From contig NZ_ASXP01000003.1 of the NCBI RefSeq assembly GCF_000445445.1, positions 558,001-622,000 on the forward strand: a DNA stretch of 64,000 bases, written 5' to 3'. Positions 23,551 to 31,655 of this stretch are shown here, one piece after another. Within the stretch, counting starts at the first letter, position 1, and every line of letters begins with the position of its first letter. A program made the translations under genes and the position numbers. The notes beneath the pieces were generated by a model that did no database searches, had not been told where the DNA came from, and saw nothing but the letters and a program-made list of their open reading frames with translations. This DNA comes from Sporomusa ovata DSM 2662 (GTDB taxonomy: Bacteria > Bacillota > Negativicutes > Sporomusales > Sporomusaceae).

Positions 23551-24144
23551 TTGCTCACCATCGGCGTTCTCGCCCTCCAGGGAGCTGTACAGGAGCATCT
23601 GGATTGTTTACATTCACTTCCTGGGGTAACAGGTATTGCCGTAAAAAAAGCCGCTGACCTCAATGGTATTGACGGACTTATCCTGCCTGGCGGCGAATCC
23701 ACTGCTATCGGCAAACTGCTGCAGGAGTTTCAGCTAACCCCGTTATTAATTGCCAAAATACGCGCCGGCCTGCCTGTATGGGGGACCTGCGCGGGCATGA
23801 TCCTTTTAGCCAAAACCATTGTGGATCAACCCAGCTGCCACCTGGGACTGATGGATATTACCGTCCAGCGAAATGCTTACGGCAGTCAGCTAAACAGCTT
23901 CACAACCAATGCGCTAATACCGGCAGTTTCGTCTGCGCCACTCCCCCTGGTTTTCATTCGGGCTCCTTATGTGGCAAAGGCCGGCCCTAACGTCAAAGTG
24001 CTGGCAACAGTGGCTGATAAAATCGTCGCTGTAGAGCAGGGCAACATGCTGGCTACTGCTTTTCACCCAGAACTAACTGGTAATCTGGAATTTCATAAAT
24101 ATTTTGTTGCTAAAACCGGTAAACAAAAAATAACATTTTCTTAA
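23551..24144 (+). CDS. pdxT: PLP synthase glutaminase subunit PdxT
   Basis: A class I glutaminase of about 198 residues. The GESTAIGKLL motif, nucleophile loop WGTCAGMILLA and C-terminal AFHPELT (His and Glu of the triad) are present. The TTG at 23551 gives the family-typical start LTIGVLALQGAVQEHL and lies at good distance from GAGGG; the GTG at 23542 would be too close to that site. It immediately follows pdxS. Confidence 0.95.
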   Translation: MLTIGVLALQGAVQEHLDCLHSLPGVTGIAVKKAADLNGIDGLILPGGESTAIGKLLQEFQLTPLLIAKIRAGLPVWGTCAGMILLAKTIVDQPSCHLGLMDITVQRNAYGSQLNSFTTNALIPAVSSAPLPLVFIRAPYVAKAGPNVKVLATVADKIVAVEQGNMLATAFHPELTGNLEFHKYFVAKTGKQKITFS

Positions 24145-24217
24145 CACAAATTGTCTATTACGGCTCCCAACTATTTGTTATATTAAAGAATAACATAGTG
24201 CGGGAGGGAATTAATAG

Positions 24218-24460
24218 ATGCGTGAAACAATCACAATTAATCGGATTACCCAATGCTCATTTACCGGCAAGGAAGTTGCGCAGCAGTTTTCAGCTTACGT
24301 TCTTACCAAGCAAGAGCCTAAGCCTGGGAGTGGGCTGCTAACAAAGTACTGTAGTGGTGAAAGCACCTGCAAATGCGCTGATTGCCAATTCATAGTAGGG
24401 TTGTCTGGAAAACACTACTCCAAAGCAATTGATAGCATCTTTAAGTATATCAATGAATAA
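24218..24460 (+). CDS. Small hypothetical protein, 80 residues
   Basis: Not recognised. A good GGGAGGG site precedes the ATG, and a strong terminator overlaps and follows the stop. The protein has a Cys pair pattern, YCSGESTCKCADC, that could bind metal, and a C-terminal helix. Monocistronic from its position. Confidence 0.6.
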   Translation: MRETITINRITQCSFTGKEVAQQFSAYVLTKQEPKPGSGLLTKYCSGESTCKCADCQFIVGLSGKHYSKAIDSIFKYINE

Positions 24461-24510
24461 TCTAAAGGCGGCCTTTATCTCACTCCTGAGATTAGGCCGC
24501 CTTTTAGATT
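24459..24510. terminator. Long terminator hairpin
   Basis: AATCTAAAGGCGGCC and GGCCGCCTTTTAGATT form a near-perfect stem with an inner TCTCACTCCTGAGA part. It is symmetric enough to act in both directions. Confidence 0.8.
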
Positions 24511-24588
24511 GTAAAGCAATAAACTTACTCCTTCTTGCCGTATTTTAAGCATTAATCTTGCAAACAATAATCAATAGGAGGTGATGCT

Positions 24589-24714
24589 GTGGCTAAGAAT
24601 AATGCCAATGACTCTTTAGCTCAGAAAAAGGCAAAAGAACAAAACCAGAACCGCCAAACTACGTCTGGCAGCGGCGATAAACATCTCAATGGGCCCAATC
24701 ATCCGGCAACCTGA
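24589..24714 (+). CDS. 41-residue hydrophilic protein, possible minor spore protein
   Basis: A short gene starting GTG at 24589 directly after a perfect AGGAGGTGAT site. The product (MAKNNANDSLAQKKAKEQNQ then a Gly/Asn/His-rich tail) is very hydrophilic, has no hydrophobic core and should be disordered. Its composition resembles minor small acid-soluble spore proteins, but no family match is certain. It is followed by a second protein of the same style. Confidence 0.55.
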   Translation: MAKNNANDSLAQKKAKEQNQNRQTTSGSGDKHLNGPNHPAT

Positions 24715-24773
24715 AAGCAGCCTAAGCTGCTACCTATGGAAACACTAAAATAAAATTTGTAGAGAGGTGTAAA

Positions 24774-24923
24774 ATGACTAAAGGAGATAGCGGCGCAACC
24801 CAGCAAGATATATTTAACAAAAATGTATCTGAGCAGGCGATGGTCAAATACAATAACCCTGCTACAAGCGGAAAAATTCAAGATGAATTACGCAATCGCC
24901 GTGACCCCAACATTCACTCATAA
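24774..24923 (+). CDS. 49-residue hydrophilic protein, possible minor spore protein
   Basis: Start ATG at 24774 after AGAGAGGTG. It encodes 49 polar residues (MTKGDSGATQQDIFNKNVSE ... DPNIHS). Same direction as the 41-residue gene 59 nt upstream and followed by a terminator, so probably cotranscribed. No family is recognised; the spore link is inference. Confidence 0.5.
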   Translation: MTKGDSGATQQDIFNKNVSEQAMVKYNNPATSGKIQDELRNRRDPNIHS

Positions 24924-24967
24924 TCCAGGTAAATCGCGCACATAAATCCTCAATCGCTCTCCCTTAT

Positions 24968-24991
24968 TAGGCCGCATGGCCTATTTTTTTT
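24968..24991 (+). terminator. Terminator after the small-protein pair
   Basis: TAGGCC-gcat-GGCCTA followed by eight Ts. Confidence 0.88.
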
Positions 24992-25149
24992 GCCGCATAG
25001 TAAAATAGATAAACAAATCCTGACATATTCATCGATTTTCCCAAGGAAACAAGGAAACAAGACAAATCTCAGAGAAGATTATGTAAAAACGTGTACATTG
25101 ACAGTAGATATATATTATAAGTAAACAAATCCATTATTACGAGGCAATT

Positions 25150-26811
25150 ATGAAAGATTGTTTTTGGGAATTAAATGATAATAACGTTAGTCTTAATAAC
25201 AGAAAAACCCTATACGAGATAAATCACGGCCCCATCTTAGTAAGCCGGTTGGATCGTGAAGGCAAACTGGTACAGGTAAACTATAATGACCCTAGTACTG
25301 GCATAGCAACACAAAAAATCCTTGGTAAGAACCTTACTCACTTTTGCCTTGAATTGCAGAATGTTAATAAATGTAAATACCATTTAAAACGAGCTTTTGC
25401 CAATGCCCAAAAGGAAGTGTTTCAGTTAAATGTAGGAATACACCAATACCACATTTCCTTGCTTCCTGAGATAAAAAGCAGCAACAAGGAAATAGCATTC
25501 GTACTTGCCATAGTGTATGATATGACTAAAGAACAAAAAGTACTCGATCAATTAGTATTCCATAATGACAAATTAAGTGCGAGTCAGCATAGCTTAGAAA
25601 TGGTACAGAAAATTGCAAAACTGGGTTATTTTGAATGGGATAGTAGCAATGGTATCATGTACTGCTCAGATCAACAATATAAAAACTTTGGTTATACACC
25701 GCAAGAAACTGCACCAACTGTAGACCTTTTTGCCCGGCGGATTCATCCTGATGATAGTGCGATCATTAAAACAATGCTCGCCCAAATCCAAAACGCAGAA
25801 TATTCAGAATCAGAATTCAGAGTTCTAAAGAGTGATGAATCTGTTGGCTGGGTCTATGCCCGGCTTAATGCAATTACAAACCAACAGGGGTGCTTAACCA
25901 AAGTATTGGGAGTAACTCAGGATATTACGAAAAAAAAACAGGAAGAATACCGCATCACCAAGACAGAAAAGGACTTGATTTTCATTAATTACGTTAACAC
26001 ATGCAGTAATTATCTAAATCGCTTACTGATAAATGATTACCCATTGGAATATACAAGCAAAGCACTCAGTGAGTTTGGCCTCGAAAGCCACAGGGTGTAT
26101 TGTTGCTTTGTGATTCAATTGGTTGACAGTATGGGAAACGCAGGTAAGACAGACCCTTGTGAAGGTGATACAGCAGAGATAAAACAACAGGTCCTCATCT
26201 GGCTTGCCGACAAGGGGCATGATAAAATATGGTACATAGACAATAAGATAATTCTCCTAGTATCGTTAGCAGACGAAACGATTAGCACCAAGCAATATCA
26301 ACTGGACTTTGCTCATCAACTGACTCAAGAAATAAAAAAACGTTTTCCTGCTCTCCGTACAACAATTGGCATATCAGGCTCATCCAGCATTCCCTTCAAT
26401 GTTAAGGATGTATATGAAAAAGCTAACCATGCGGCTATTGTTGCTAGCGCAGACAGCCGCCCACAGATAGTTCACTTTGATGATATTGGGCTTTACGAAA
26501 TTGCTTTTCAACTTATAAAAGATACAAATATTGTCACCTTAGCCGCCAGTACGATCGGACGGCTTGTGAAATATGACCAGCATCGCGAAGGTAATTTATT
26601 GTTAACATTAAAATATATTTTGGAAGGCGATAGCTTGAAAGTAGTCGCTAAAAAGCTCTATATTCATCCCAATACCGCACTATGGCGAAAACATCGCATC
26701 GAAGAATTGCTGCAAATGTCATTAGACAAAATGGAAACCAAGGTAACACTTATGTTGCATTTAAAAATTTGGGAACTACAGCATAAAACAGCTTTAGAAA
26801 AGAAATCGTAG
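25150..26811 (+). CDS. PAS-containing PucR/CdaR-type regulator
   Basis: A 553-residue soluble protein. Residues about 20-125 and 150-260 look like PAS folds; the second has the ending VLGVTQDITKKKQEE. A GGDEF-like/CdaR middle domain follows, and the C-terminus has the PucR helix-turn-helix (LLLTLKYILEGDSLKVVAKK...HPNTALWRKHRIEELL). It is probably a transcription factor that senses a small ligand or redox state through PAS. Its target genes are unknown; the neighbours are chemotaxis-like and cyclic-di-GMP genes. Confidence 0.75.
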   Translation: MKDCFWELNDNNVSLNNRKTLYEINHGPILVSRLDREGKLVQVNYNDPSTGIATQKILGKNLTHFCLELQNVNKCKYHLKRAFANAQKEVFQLNVGIHQYHISLLPEIKSSNKEIAFVLAIVYDMTKEQKVLDQLVFHNDKLSASQHSLEMVQKIAKLGYFEWDSSNGIMYCSDQQYKNFGYTPQETAPTVDLFARRIHPDDSAIIKTMLAQIQNAEYSESEFRVLKSDESVGWVYARLNAITNQQGCLTKVLGVTQDITKKKQEEYRITKTEKDLIFINYVNTCSNYLNRLLINDYPLEYTSKALSEFGLESHRVYCCFVIQLVDSMGNAGKTDPCEGDTAEIKQQVLIWLADKGHDKIWYIDNKIILLVSLADETISTKQYQLDFAHQLTQEIKKRFPALRTTIGISGSSSIPFNVKDVYEKANHAAIVASADSRPQIVHFDDIGLYEIAFQLIKDTNIVTLAASTIGRLVKYDQHREGNLLLTLKYILEGDSLKVVAKKLYIHPNTALWRKHRIEELLQMSLDKMETKVTLMLHLKIWELQHKTALEKKS

Positions 26812-26861
26812 TCTTCCATGCTTATTGCACAATGACTATACTTACGGATAGTATAAAAATA

Positions 26862-26898
26862 GGAGCAGCTATTGTTATAATGATACAATAGCTGCTCC
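26862..26898 (+). terminator. Terminator after the PAS-PucR gene
   Basis: GGAGCAGCTATTGT / ACAATAGCTGCTCC stem with a short loop followed by CATTTT. Confidence 0.75.
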
Positions 26899-27047
26899 CA
26901 TTTTCTAGTATCTGACCCAATAGTATATTGATGTTGTATGCCTTACAATTATGAATCAGTAGCACTTTGACACATTTTAAATTATCATAGGGATTTTGGG
27001 AGAGTGATGATACACGATTGTATGGCATCAAATCGCGGAGACTGCAA

Positions 27048-27794
27048 ATGTTTCCAAAATATGACAAAACATTGGACATAATATCATCAACCTTTAAAAA
27101 AGTCCGGATATTTGATGAAGTTCCGATCGCCGAATGGAAAGAATTAGCTGATAATTACATCGAACTTACGATTGATATTGAGGGTGTTCTTGATATCCTT
27201 TACCGGATTCAGACACACCATGAATATACCTTTACACACTCTCTTCATGTAGCCATACTTACCGGACTCCTGGGAAAATGGACAGGCTTTACAGGTCGAA
27301 TGTTAAAAAACTTTATCTTATCCGGGTTATTGCATGATATCGGGAAAGTGTTTGTTCCCCGGGAAATACTTGATATGCCAGGATCACTCACTACGGAAGA
27401 AAGCGACATTATCCAGTTGCATTCAGAGCAAGGCTATCAATTGTTAAGCACTTGTTACGATGTTTCTCAAGAAGTGAAATTAGGAGTACTGCAGCACCAC
27501 GAAAGAGAAGATGGCAGCGGCTATCCATTTGGATTAAAAGAAAAGGATTTGAACATTTGCGCTAAGTTTGTAGCCATTGCAGATATCTATGACGCAATGA
27601 CCTCAGACCGGACGTATCGAAAAAAAATACCGCCTATTATTGCTATCAAAATAATGCTTAATCAAATGTATGGCAAACTGGACTCCGTCACTTGCTTAAC
27701 GCTTTCAGCCAAACTGCAAAAACATTTGATTGGTACAAACACAGCAGGAGGAATCAATTATGAGTCAACAAGGATCTCAAAACAAAACAACTAG
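27048..27794 (+). CDS. HD-GYP domain phosphodiesterase
   Basis: A 248-residue protein whose main part is an HD-GYP domain: HSLHVAILTGLLG, LLHDIGKVFVPREIL, QHHEREDGSGYPFGL and ADIYDAMTSDRTYR. Such enzymes degrade cyclic di-GMP. It has a short N-terminal region and no membrane helix. Start ATG 27048 follows GGAG at 7 nt. Its 3' end overlaps the start of the chemoreceptor gene by 35 nt in another frame. Confidence 0.88.
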   Translation: MFPKYDKTLDIISSTFKKVRIFDEVPIAEWKELADNYIELTIDIEGVLDILYRIQTHHEYTFTHSLHVAILTGLLGKWTGFTGRMLKNFILSGLLHDIGKVFVPREILDMPGSLTTEESDIIQLHSEQGYQLLSTCYDVSQEVKLGVLQHHEREDGSGYPFGLKEKDLNICAKFVAIADIYDAMTSDRTYRKKIPPIIAIKIMLNQMYGKLDSVTCLTLSAKLQKHLIGTNTAGGINYESTRISKQNN

Positions 27795-28818
27795 TTATGA
27801 AGTGAATTTAGACACTCTTAAGCTAACCGATGTAATCGATATTGAGTTTCTACAAAAATTTCAGGATGATTTTGCCAAAGGCGTTGGTGTAGCCAGCGTC
27901 ACAATTGACCAGGACGGCAATCCGGTGACTAATCCCAGCATGTATACAAGATTCTGTCAGGACTATACCCATTCAACAGAATGTGGTGATAAACGCTGTG
28001 CAGAGTCTCACCGAAAGGGCGGGGAGGAAGCGGTTCGCACTGGCAAGCCTTATGTTTTCGAATGCCATGCAGGGCTGATTGACTTTGCTGCGCCAATAAT
28101 GATCGAAGGAAAATTGCTGGGTACAATCTTAGGCGGTCAAGTTCTGACGTCAAGTCCTGATGAACAAAAATACAGAAGAATCGCCGGCGAAATTGGCGTT
28201 GACGTCAACGGTTATATCGCAGCTGCCAAGGAAGTACGCATCCTGTCAAGAGAAAGCATCGAATCAGCTGCCAATGTACTTTTCACGGTTGCTAACAATA
28301 TGTCCAAGAATGCTTTTCAGCATCGAAAACTAAAAGCGGTAGCCATGGTACTAGATGACAGCCTGCATCAAATTTCGGCTACTATGGAAGAATTAGCTGC
28401 TTCTGCCGGTACGGTAAGCGATAATCAGGCTAATTTAAATTCCGAAATTAGCAATGTACACTCTGTTACCGGTGAAATTAATAGTGTTATGGATCTCATC
28501 AAAGAAATCGCCGACGAAACCCGCCTGTTAGGTTTAAATGCAGCTATCGAGGCCGCCAGAGCAGGCGAGGCCGGGCTGGGCTTTAGCGTTGTGGCGCAAG
28601 AAATTAGAAAGCTATCAGCCGACTCCAAAGCAACAGTTGGTAAAATCAAAGAATTTACAACCCTAATAAGAAATTCTGTTGACCGCACCGTTGCTATGGG
28701 CAGCGACACCACATTAACTGTTGAACAACAAGCAGCAGCTATCCAAGAAGTAACTGCCAGCGTAGAAGAAATTACCAGCATAACTGAACAATTAACCGCT
28801 TTGGCTAATGAGACCTGA
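27760..28818 (+). CDS. Soluble chemoreceptor with PocR sensory domain
   Basis: A 352-residue protein without membrane segments. The N-terminal PocR-type ligand domain is seen in FQDDFAKGVGVASVTID, FCQDYTHSTECGDKRCAESH and CHAGLIDFAAPI, with several Cys residues. The C-terminal part has the methyl-accepting signalling tip EIADETRLLGLNAAIEAARA and GFSVVAQEIRKLS. It is short for a chemoreceptor, so the coiled coil is reduced. Start ATG 27760 after AGGAGG. PocR domains are thought to sense small organic molecules such as diols. Confidence 0.87.
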   Translation: MSQQGSQNKTTSYEVNLDTLKLTDVIDIEFLQKFQDDFAKGVGVASVTIDQDGNPVTNPSMYTRFCQDYTHSTECGDKRCAESHRKGGEEAVRTGKPYVFECHAGLIDFAAPIMIEGKLLGTILGGQVLTSSPDEQKYRRIAGEIGVDVNGYIAAAKEVRILSRESIESAANVLFTVANNMSKNAFQHRKLKAVAMVLDDSLHQISATMEELAASAGTVSDNQANLNSEISNVHSVTGEINSVMDLIKEIADETRLLGLNAAIEAARAGEAGLGFSVVAQEIRKLSADSKATVGKIKEFTTLIRNSVDRTVAMGSDTTLTVEQQAAAIQEVTASVEEITSITEQLTALANET

Positions 28819-28844
28819 TCAAGCACGAAAGGAGAAATAAGCTT

Positions 28845-29333
28845 ATGGCAAGCATCCAGCTAGTCATTTTTGAAATTGATGGCAGTGAATACGGCATTGA
28901 CGCCTTAACTGTTAATGGCATCTTACGTGCCCAAAAATATAAAATACAAACAATTCCCGGACTTCCCCGCGAGATCGAGGGCATGATCAATCTTCGCGGA
29001 CAAGTAAATTACATCTTTAACTTACGAAATAAATTTGGGTTGGCGGAAATGACCGATGCTGAAGACAGCAAATTTATCATGTTACATATCAATGGGCAGG
29101 TCGTCGGTTGTATCGTCGACGAAGTGACAGATATTGTGCATTTTAACGAAGCGGATTTACAAGCAGCACCCACTCTGTCAAACAGCCTACGTGTAAACTA
29201 TGTAAAAGGAATCGGCAAAGTGGATGAGCGCATGATTATTATACTCGATCCTGTACAATTGCTAACCACTGCAGAATTTTCAGAGTTGGAAACACCGCTA
29301 GTAAAACTTTCAGACTTAGCCATTCCTTCTTAA
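28845..29333 (+). CDS. cheW: CheW-like coupling protein
   Basis: A 162-residue CheW-type SH3 fold: VIFEIDGSEYGIDALTVNGI, PGLPREIEGMINLRGQV and VDEVTDIVHF. It would couple the chemoreceptor 26 nt upstream to a CheA kinase. No CheA lies nearby, so the unit must act with chemotaxis genes elsewhere. Confidence 0.9.
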   Translation: MASIQLVIFEIDGSEYGIDALTVNGILRAQKYKIQTIPGLPREIEGMINLRGQVNYIFNLRNKFGLAEMTDAEDSKFIMLHINGQVVGCIVDEVTDIVHFNEADLQAAPTLSNSLRVNYVKGIGKVDERMIIILDPVQLLTTAEFSELETPLVKLSDLAIPS

Positions 29334-29368
29334 ATAGCTACTATTAGATAACTAAAGGCATTGTCCTG

Positions 29369-30358
29369 TTACCAACAGGCTACCTGTTGGTATTTATCTT
29401 CGATAAGCGTAGATAACAGCATCGGATCAATATTACCCCCACTGACTGCTACCGCTACTTTTTGCATCGGCAGTTTGACTTTATCAGCTAACAGGGCCGC
29501 AATTCCGACTACCCCGGCCCCTTCAGTCATTATTTTGCCACGCTCCAGCATAAACAAAATTCCAGCAATAATCTCTTCTTCAGTAACTAAGATAATTTCA
29601 TCAACATACTTTTGGGTATAGTCAAAAGTAATATCGCCTGGCTGTTTTACAGCAATGCCGTCAGCAATAGTACTGACCGACTTCAGACACGAGCGTGCTC
29701 CGCAGGCTAATGATTGGGCCATAGAGGGTGCACCTGCCGCTTGCACGCCAATTACCTTGATTTTAGGATTATGCTCTTTAGCTGCTACAGCCAGACCGGC
29801 AATCAAACCACCGCCGCCAACAGGTGCAATGATCGCATCCACATCAAACATCTGGGACATGATTTCCAGCGCAACGGTTCCCTGACCGGCAATAATAGCT
29901 GGATCATCAAAAGCATGGATAAATGTCCTGTTTTGCTCGGCCTGCAAAATTCGAGCATGCTGGTAGGCCTCATCATAGTTTTGACCATGCAATACTACAT
30001 TGGCCCCATAAGCCTTGGTAGCCCGTACCTTGGCTATCGGTGCTTTTTCCGGCATAACAACAATTGCTGAGACATTGCAAGCCTTGGCTGCCCAGGCTAC
30101 GCCCTGAGCATGGTTGCCTGCTGAAGCCGTTATTACCCCACAAGCCATCTCTTCCGGACACAAACTGAATATCTTATTGACAGCTCCCCGGATTTTGAAA
30201 GAACCCGTTTTTTGCATATTTTCCAATTTTAAGTGAACCTGGCAATTGGCTATTTCACTTAAAGTACGGGAATGCTGCAGCGGAGTCTGATGAACAAAAG
30301 GGGTAATTCGCTGCCAGGCCTCTTTAATTTTAACTAAGTTTAGCTTATCAACATCCAT
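29369..30358 (-). CDS. ilvA: Threonine dehydratase (short, TdcB/IlvA type)
   Basis: A PLP enzyme of 329 residues that deaminates threonine to 2-oxobutanoate. KTGSFKIRGAVNKI contains the PLP lysine, SAGNHAQGVA is the serine/threonine dehydratase loop, and PVGGGGLIAG is the glycine loop for the phosphate. It lacks the C-terminal ACT domain of classical biosynthetic IlvA, which normally gives isoleucine feedback. The T-box leader upstream suggests that control here is through tRNA charging, so a biosynthetic role in isoleucine synthesis is likely. Confidence 0.9.
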   Translation of the reverse strand: MDVDKLNLVKIKEAWQRITPFVHQTPLQHSRTLSEIANCQVHLKLENMQKTGSFKIRGAVNKIFSLCPEEMACGVITASAGNHAQGVAWAAKACNVSAIVVMPEKAPIAKVRATKAYGANVVLHGQNYDEAYQHARILQAEQNRTFIHAFDDPAIIAGQGTVALEIMSQMFDVDAIIAPVGGGGLIAGLAVAAKEHNPKIKVIGVQAAGAPSMAQSLACGARSCLKSVSTIADGIAVKQPGDITFDYTQKYVDEIILVTEEEIIAGILFMLERGKIMTEGAGVVGIAALLADKVKLPMQKVAVAVSGGNIDPMLLSTLIEDKYQQVACW

Positions 30359-30386
30359 ATCAAATTACCTCCTCAAAAAATTAAAA

Positions 30387-30685
30387 AACCTCCGTCCCCT
30401 TACATAAAGGGACGGAGGTTAATCCGCGATACCACCCTAATTATTACAGTCCTTATAGGAAGACTGCAATCTCTCATTAAAGTACGGAGCAATGCTCGAT
30501 ACCCCAGCGCAATAACGGGCACTGTTACCCTCACGGGTCCCGGCAAGGCTTACTAATGTTCAGCCTGCAACTCACAGATGATTTTCAGTCATATCAGATA
30601 ATTACTGGCTCACACCAAACCCAGCTCGCTGAAAGTATCCTTGCTATGCCTACTCTTCTGATCATCGTATTTGATTCATATATTG
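30387..30685 (-). promoter_or_regulatory. T-box riboswitch of the threonine dehydratase
   Basis: On the minus strand the antiterminator sequence AGGGTGGTATCGCGG (30440-30424 region) is followed by the terminator stem ACCTCCGTCCC / GGGACGGAGGT and Ts (30420-30380). The upstream 240 nt contain the Stem I elements (GAGTAGG, GAGCTGGG). The likely specifier is the AUC in AAAATCATCTGTGAG, an isoleucine codon, though the exact loop is not proved. Confidence 0.88.
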
Positions 30686-30691
30686 AATACT

Positions 30692-30720
30692 ACTATATCA
30701 AAAATCTTATCTGTTGTCAA
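30692..30720 (-). promoter_or_regulatory. Promoter of the T-box leader
   Basis: TTGACA (30720-30715) and TATAGT (30697-30692), 17 nt apart on the minus strand. Confidence 0.85.
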
Positions 30721-30733
30721 GAGGTTGTGCAAC

Positions 30734-31171
30734 TTACTTTGTAAGCTTCTTTAGAACATCTGCCGTGATGTCTACCCCGCCATCAATAACAATGTTTTTT
30801 CCCAGCACCACTGACAAGCCTTTCTCGGCTCTCACTTTCTTGATCGCACTGGCAATTTGTTCAGAAATAGGCTTGAGCAGTTCCTGACGTTTCTGCTCTA
30901 GCTGCTGCCCTAACTGCATACTAAGTTCCCGTTTTTCCTTGTCACCCAAACCGGCTGACTTAGCCTCAAAGTCTTTGTTCGCCTGCTCCTGCATTGCCTT
31001 AAGCTCTTCATTGGCCTTGGGTGTGTTCGGATGGTTGTCAATCAGATAGGAGAAGTCAACTACCCCCACAGAAGCAGCGGGTGCAGCTTGCACCAAATTT
31101 ACGCCAAATGCAATTGTAAACAGACATGTAATCAGCAGAGCAATGCAAAACTTTTTCTTTTGTACAAACAT
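30734..31171 (-). CDS. OmpH/Skp-family periplasmic chaperone
   Basis: A 145-residue exported protein. After a signal peptide (CIALLITCLFTIAFG...VQA) come the typical OmpH parts VGVVDFSYLIDNHP, a long charged coiled coil and a C-terminal VVLGKNIVIDGGVDIT. Skp-like proteins carry outer-membrane proteins through the periplasm, so this supports a double-membrane cell. Start 31171 (MFVQKKK) follows GAAGG; the upstream ATG at 31195 has no site. Confidence 0.85.
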   Translation of the reverse strand: MFVQKKKFCIALLITCLFTIAFGVNLVQAAPAASVGVVDFSYLIDNHPNTPKANEELKAMQEQANKDFEAKSAGLGDKEKRELSMQLGQQLEQKRQELLKPISEQIASAIKKVRAEKGLSVVLGKNIVIDGGVDITADVLKKLTK

Positions 31172-31214
31172 AGATATTACCTTCTTTCCTGTCATTTGGT
31201 TTGTTATCTTAGAG

Positions 31215-31478
31215 CTACTGGTCTTGTTCGGGCTGAGAAACTTTCTCCTGGTTTTGTTTCAGCACCCCAGCTTCAATGAGCTGGTTAACGATGTTTTCCT
31301 GGGTAGCCAAAGCTTGCACAAAACCCTCCAGCGGCATGATAATCCGCTTACTTACATCAACTACCGGCTGACCATTATCACTCTTGAGATGGGGTTGCAA
31401 GGTCATCAGATCGATACGCACTAAGTTGCCGGTAACATGAACGGCGCTAATACCGTCGGCGAAGATTTCCTGATTCAT
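31215..31478 (-). CDS. Conserved-looking hypothetical protein, 87 residues
   Basis: Not recognised. Starts with ATG after GGAAGGAGA. The protein has a beta-rich first half (AVHVTGNLVRIDL) and a helical second half (RIIMPLEGFVQALATQENIV). It lies 43 nt upstream of the OmpH-like gene in the same direction, suggesting cotranscription and an envelope-related role. Confidence 0.7.
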   Translation of the reverse strand: MNQEIFADGISAVHVTGNLVRIDLMTLQPHLKSDNGQPVVDVSKRIIMPLEGFVQALATQENIVNQLIEAGVLKQNQEKVSQPEQDQ

Positions 31479-31585
31479 AAACTGTCTCCTTCCTATTTAC
31501 TCTCTTACCTTACTTCTTGCTTTTTAGCAAAATTCCTGCCATTTCCCCAAAATTTGTAAGATAAAATTAGTTCTGATGATAAATT

Positions 31586-31627
31586 ATAGAGAACCCTGCA
31601 GGATGTAATCCTGCAGGGTTCTCTATA
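31586..31627. terminator. Terminator after RNase J
   Basis: A long perfect stem AGAGAACCCTGCAGGAT / ATCCTGCAGGGTTCTCT around a 3-nt loop, 29 nt beyond the rnj stop. It lacks a long T-run. Confidence 0.7.
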
Positions 31628-31655
31628 TAACTTATTTAACTCGCGACAAAAGTAT

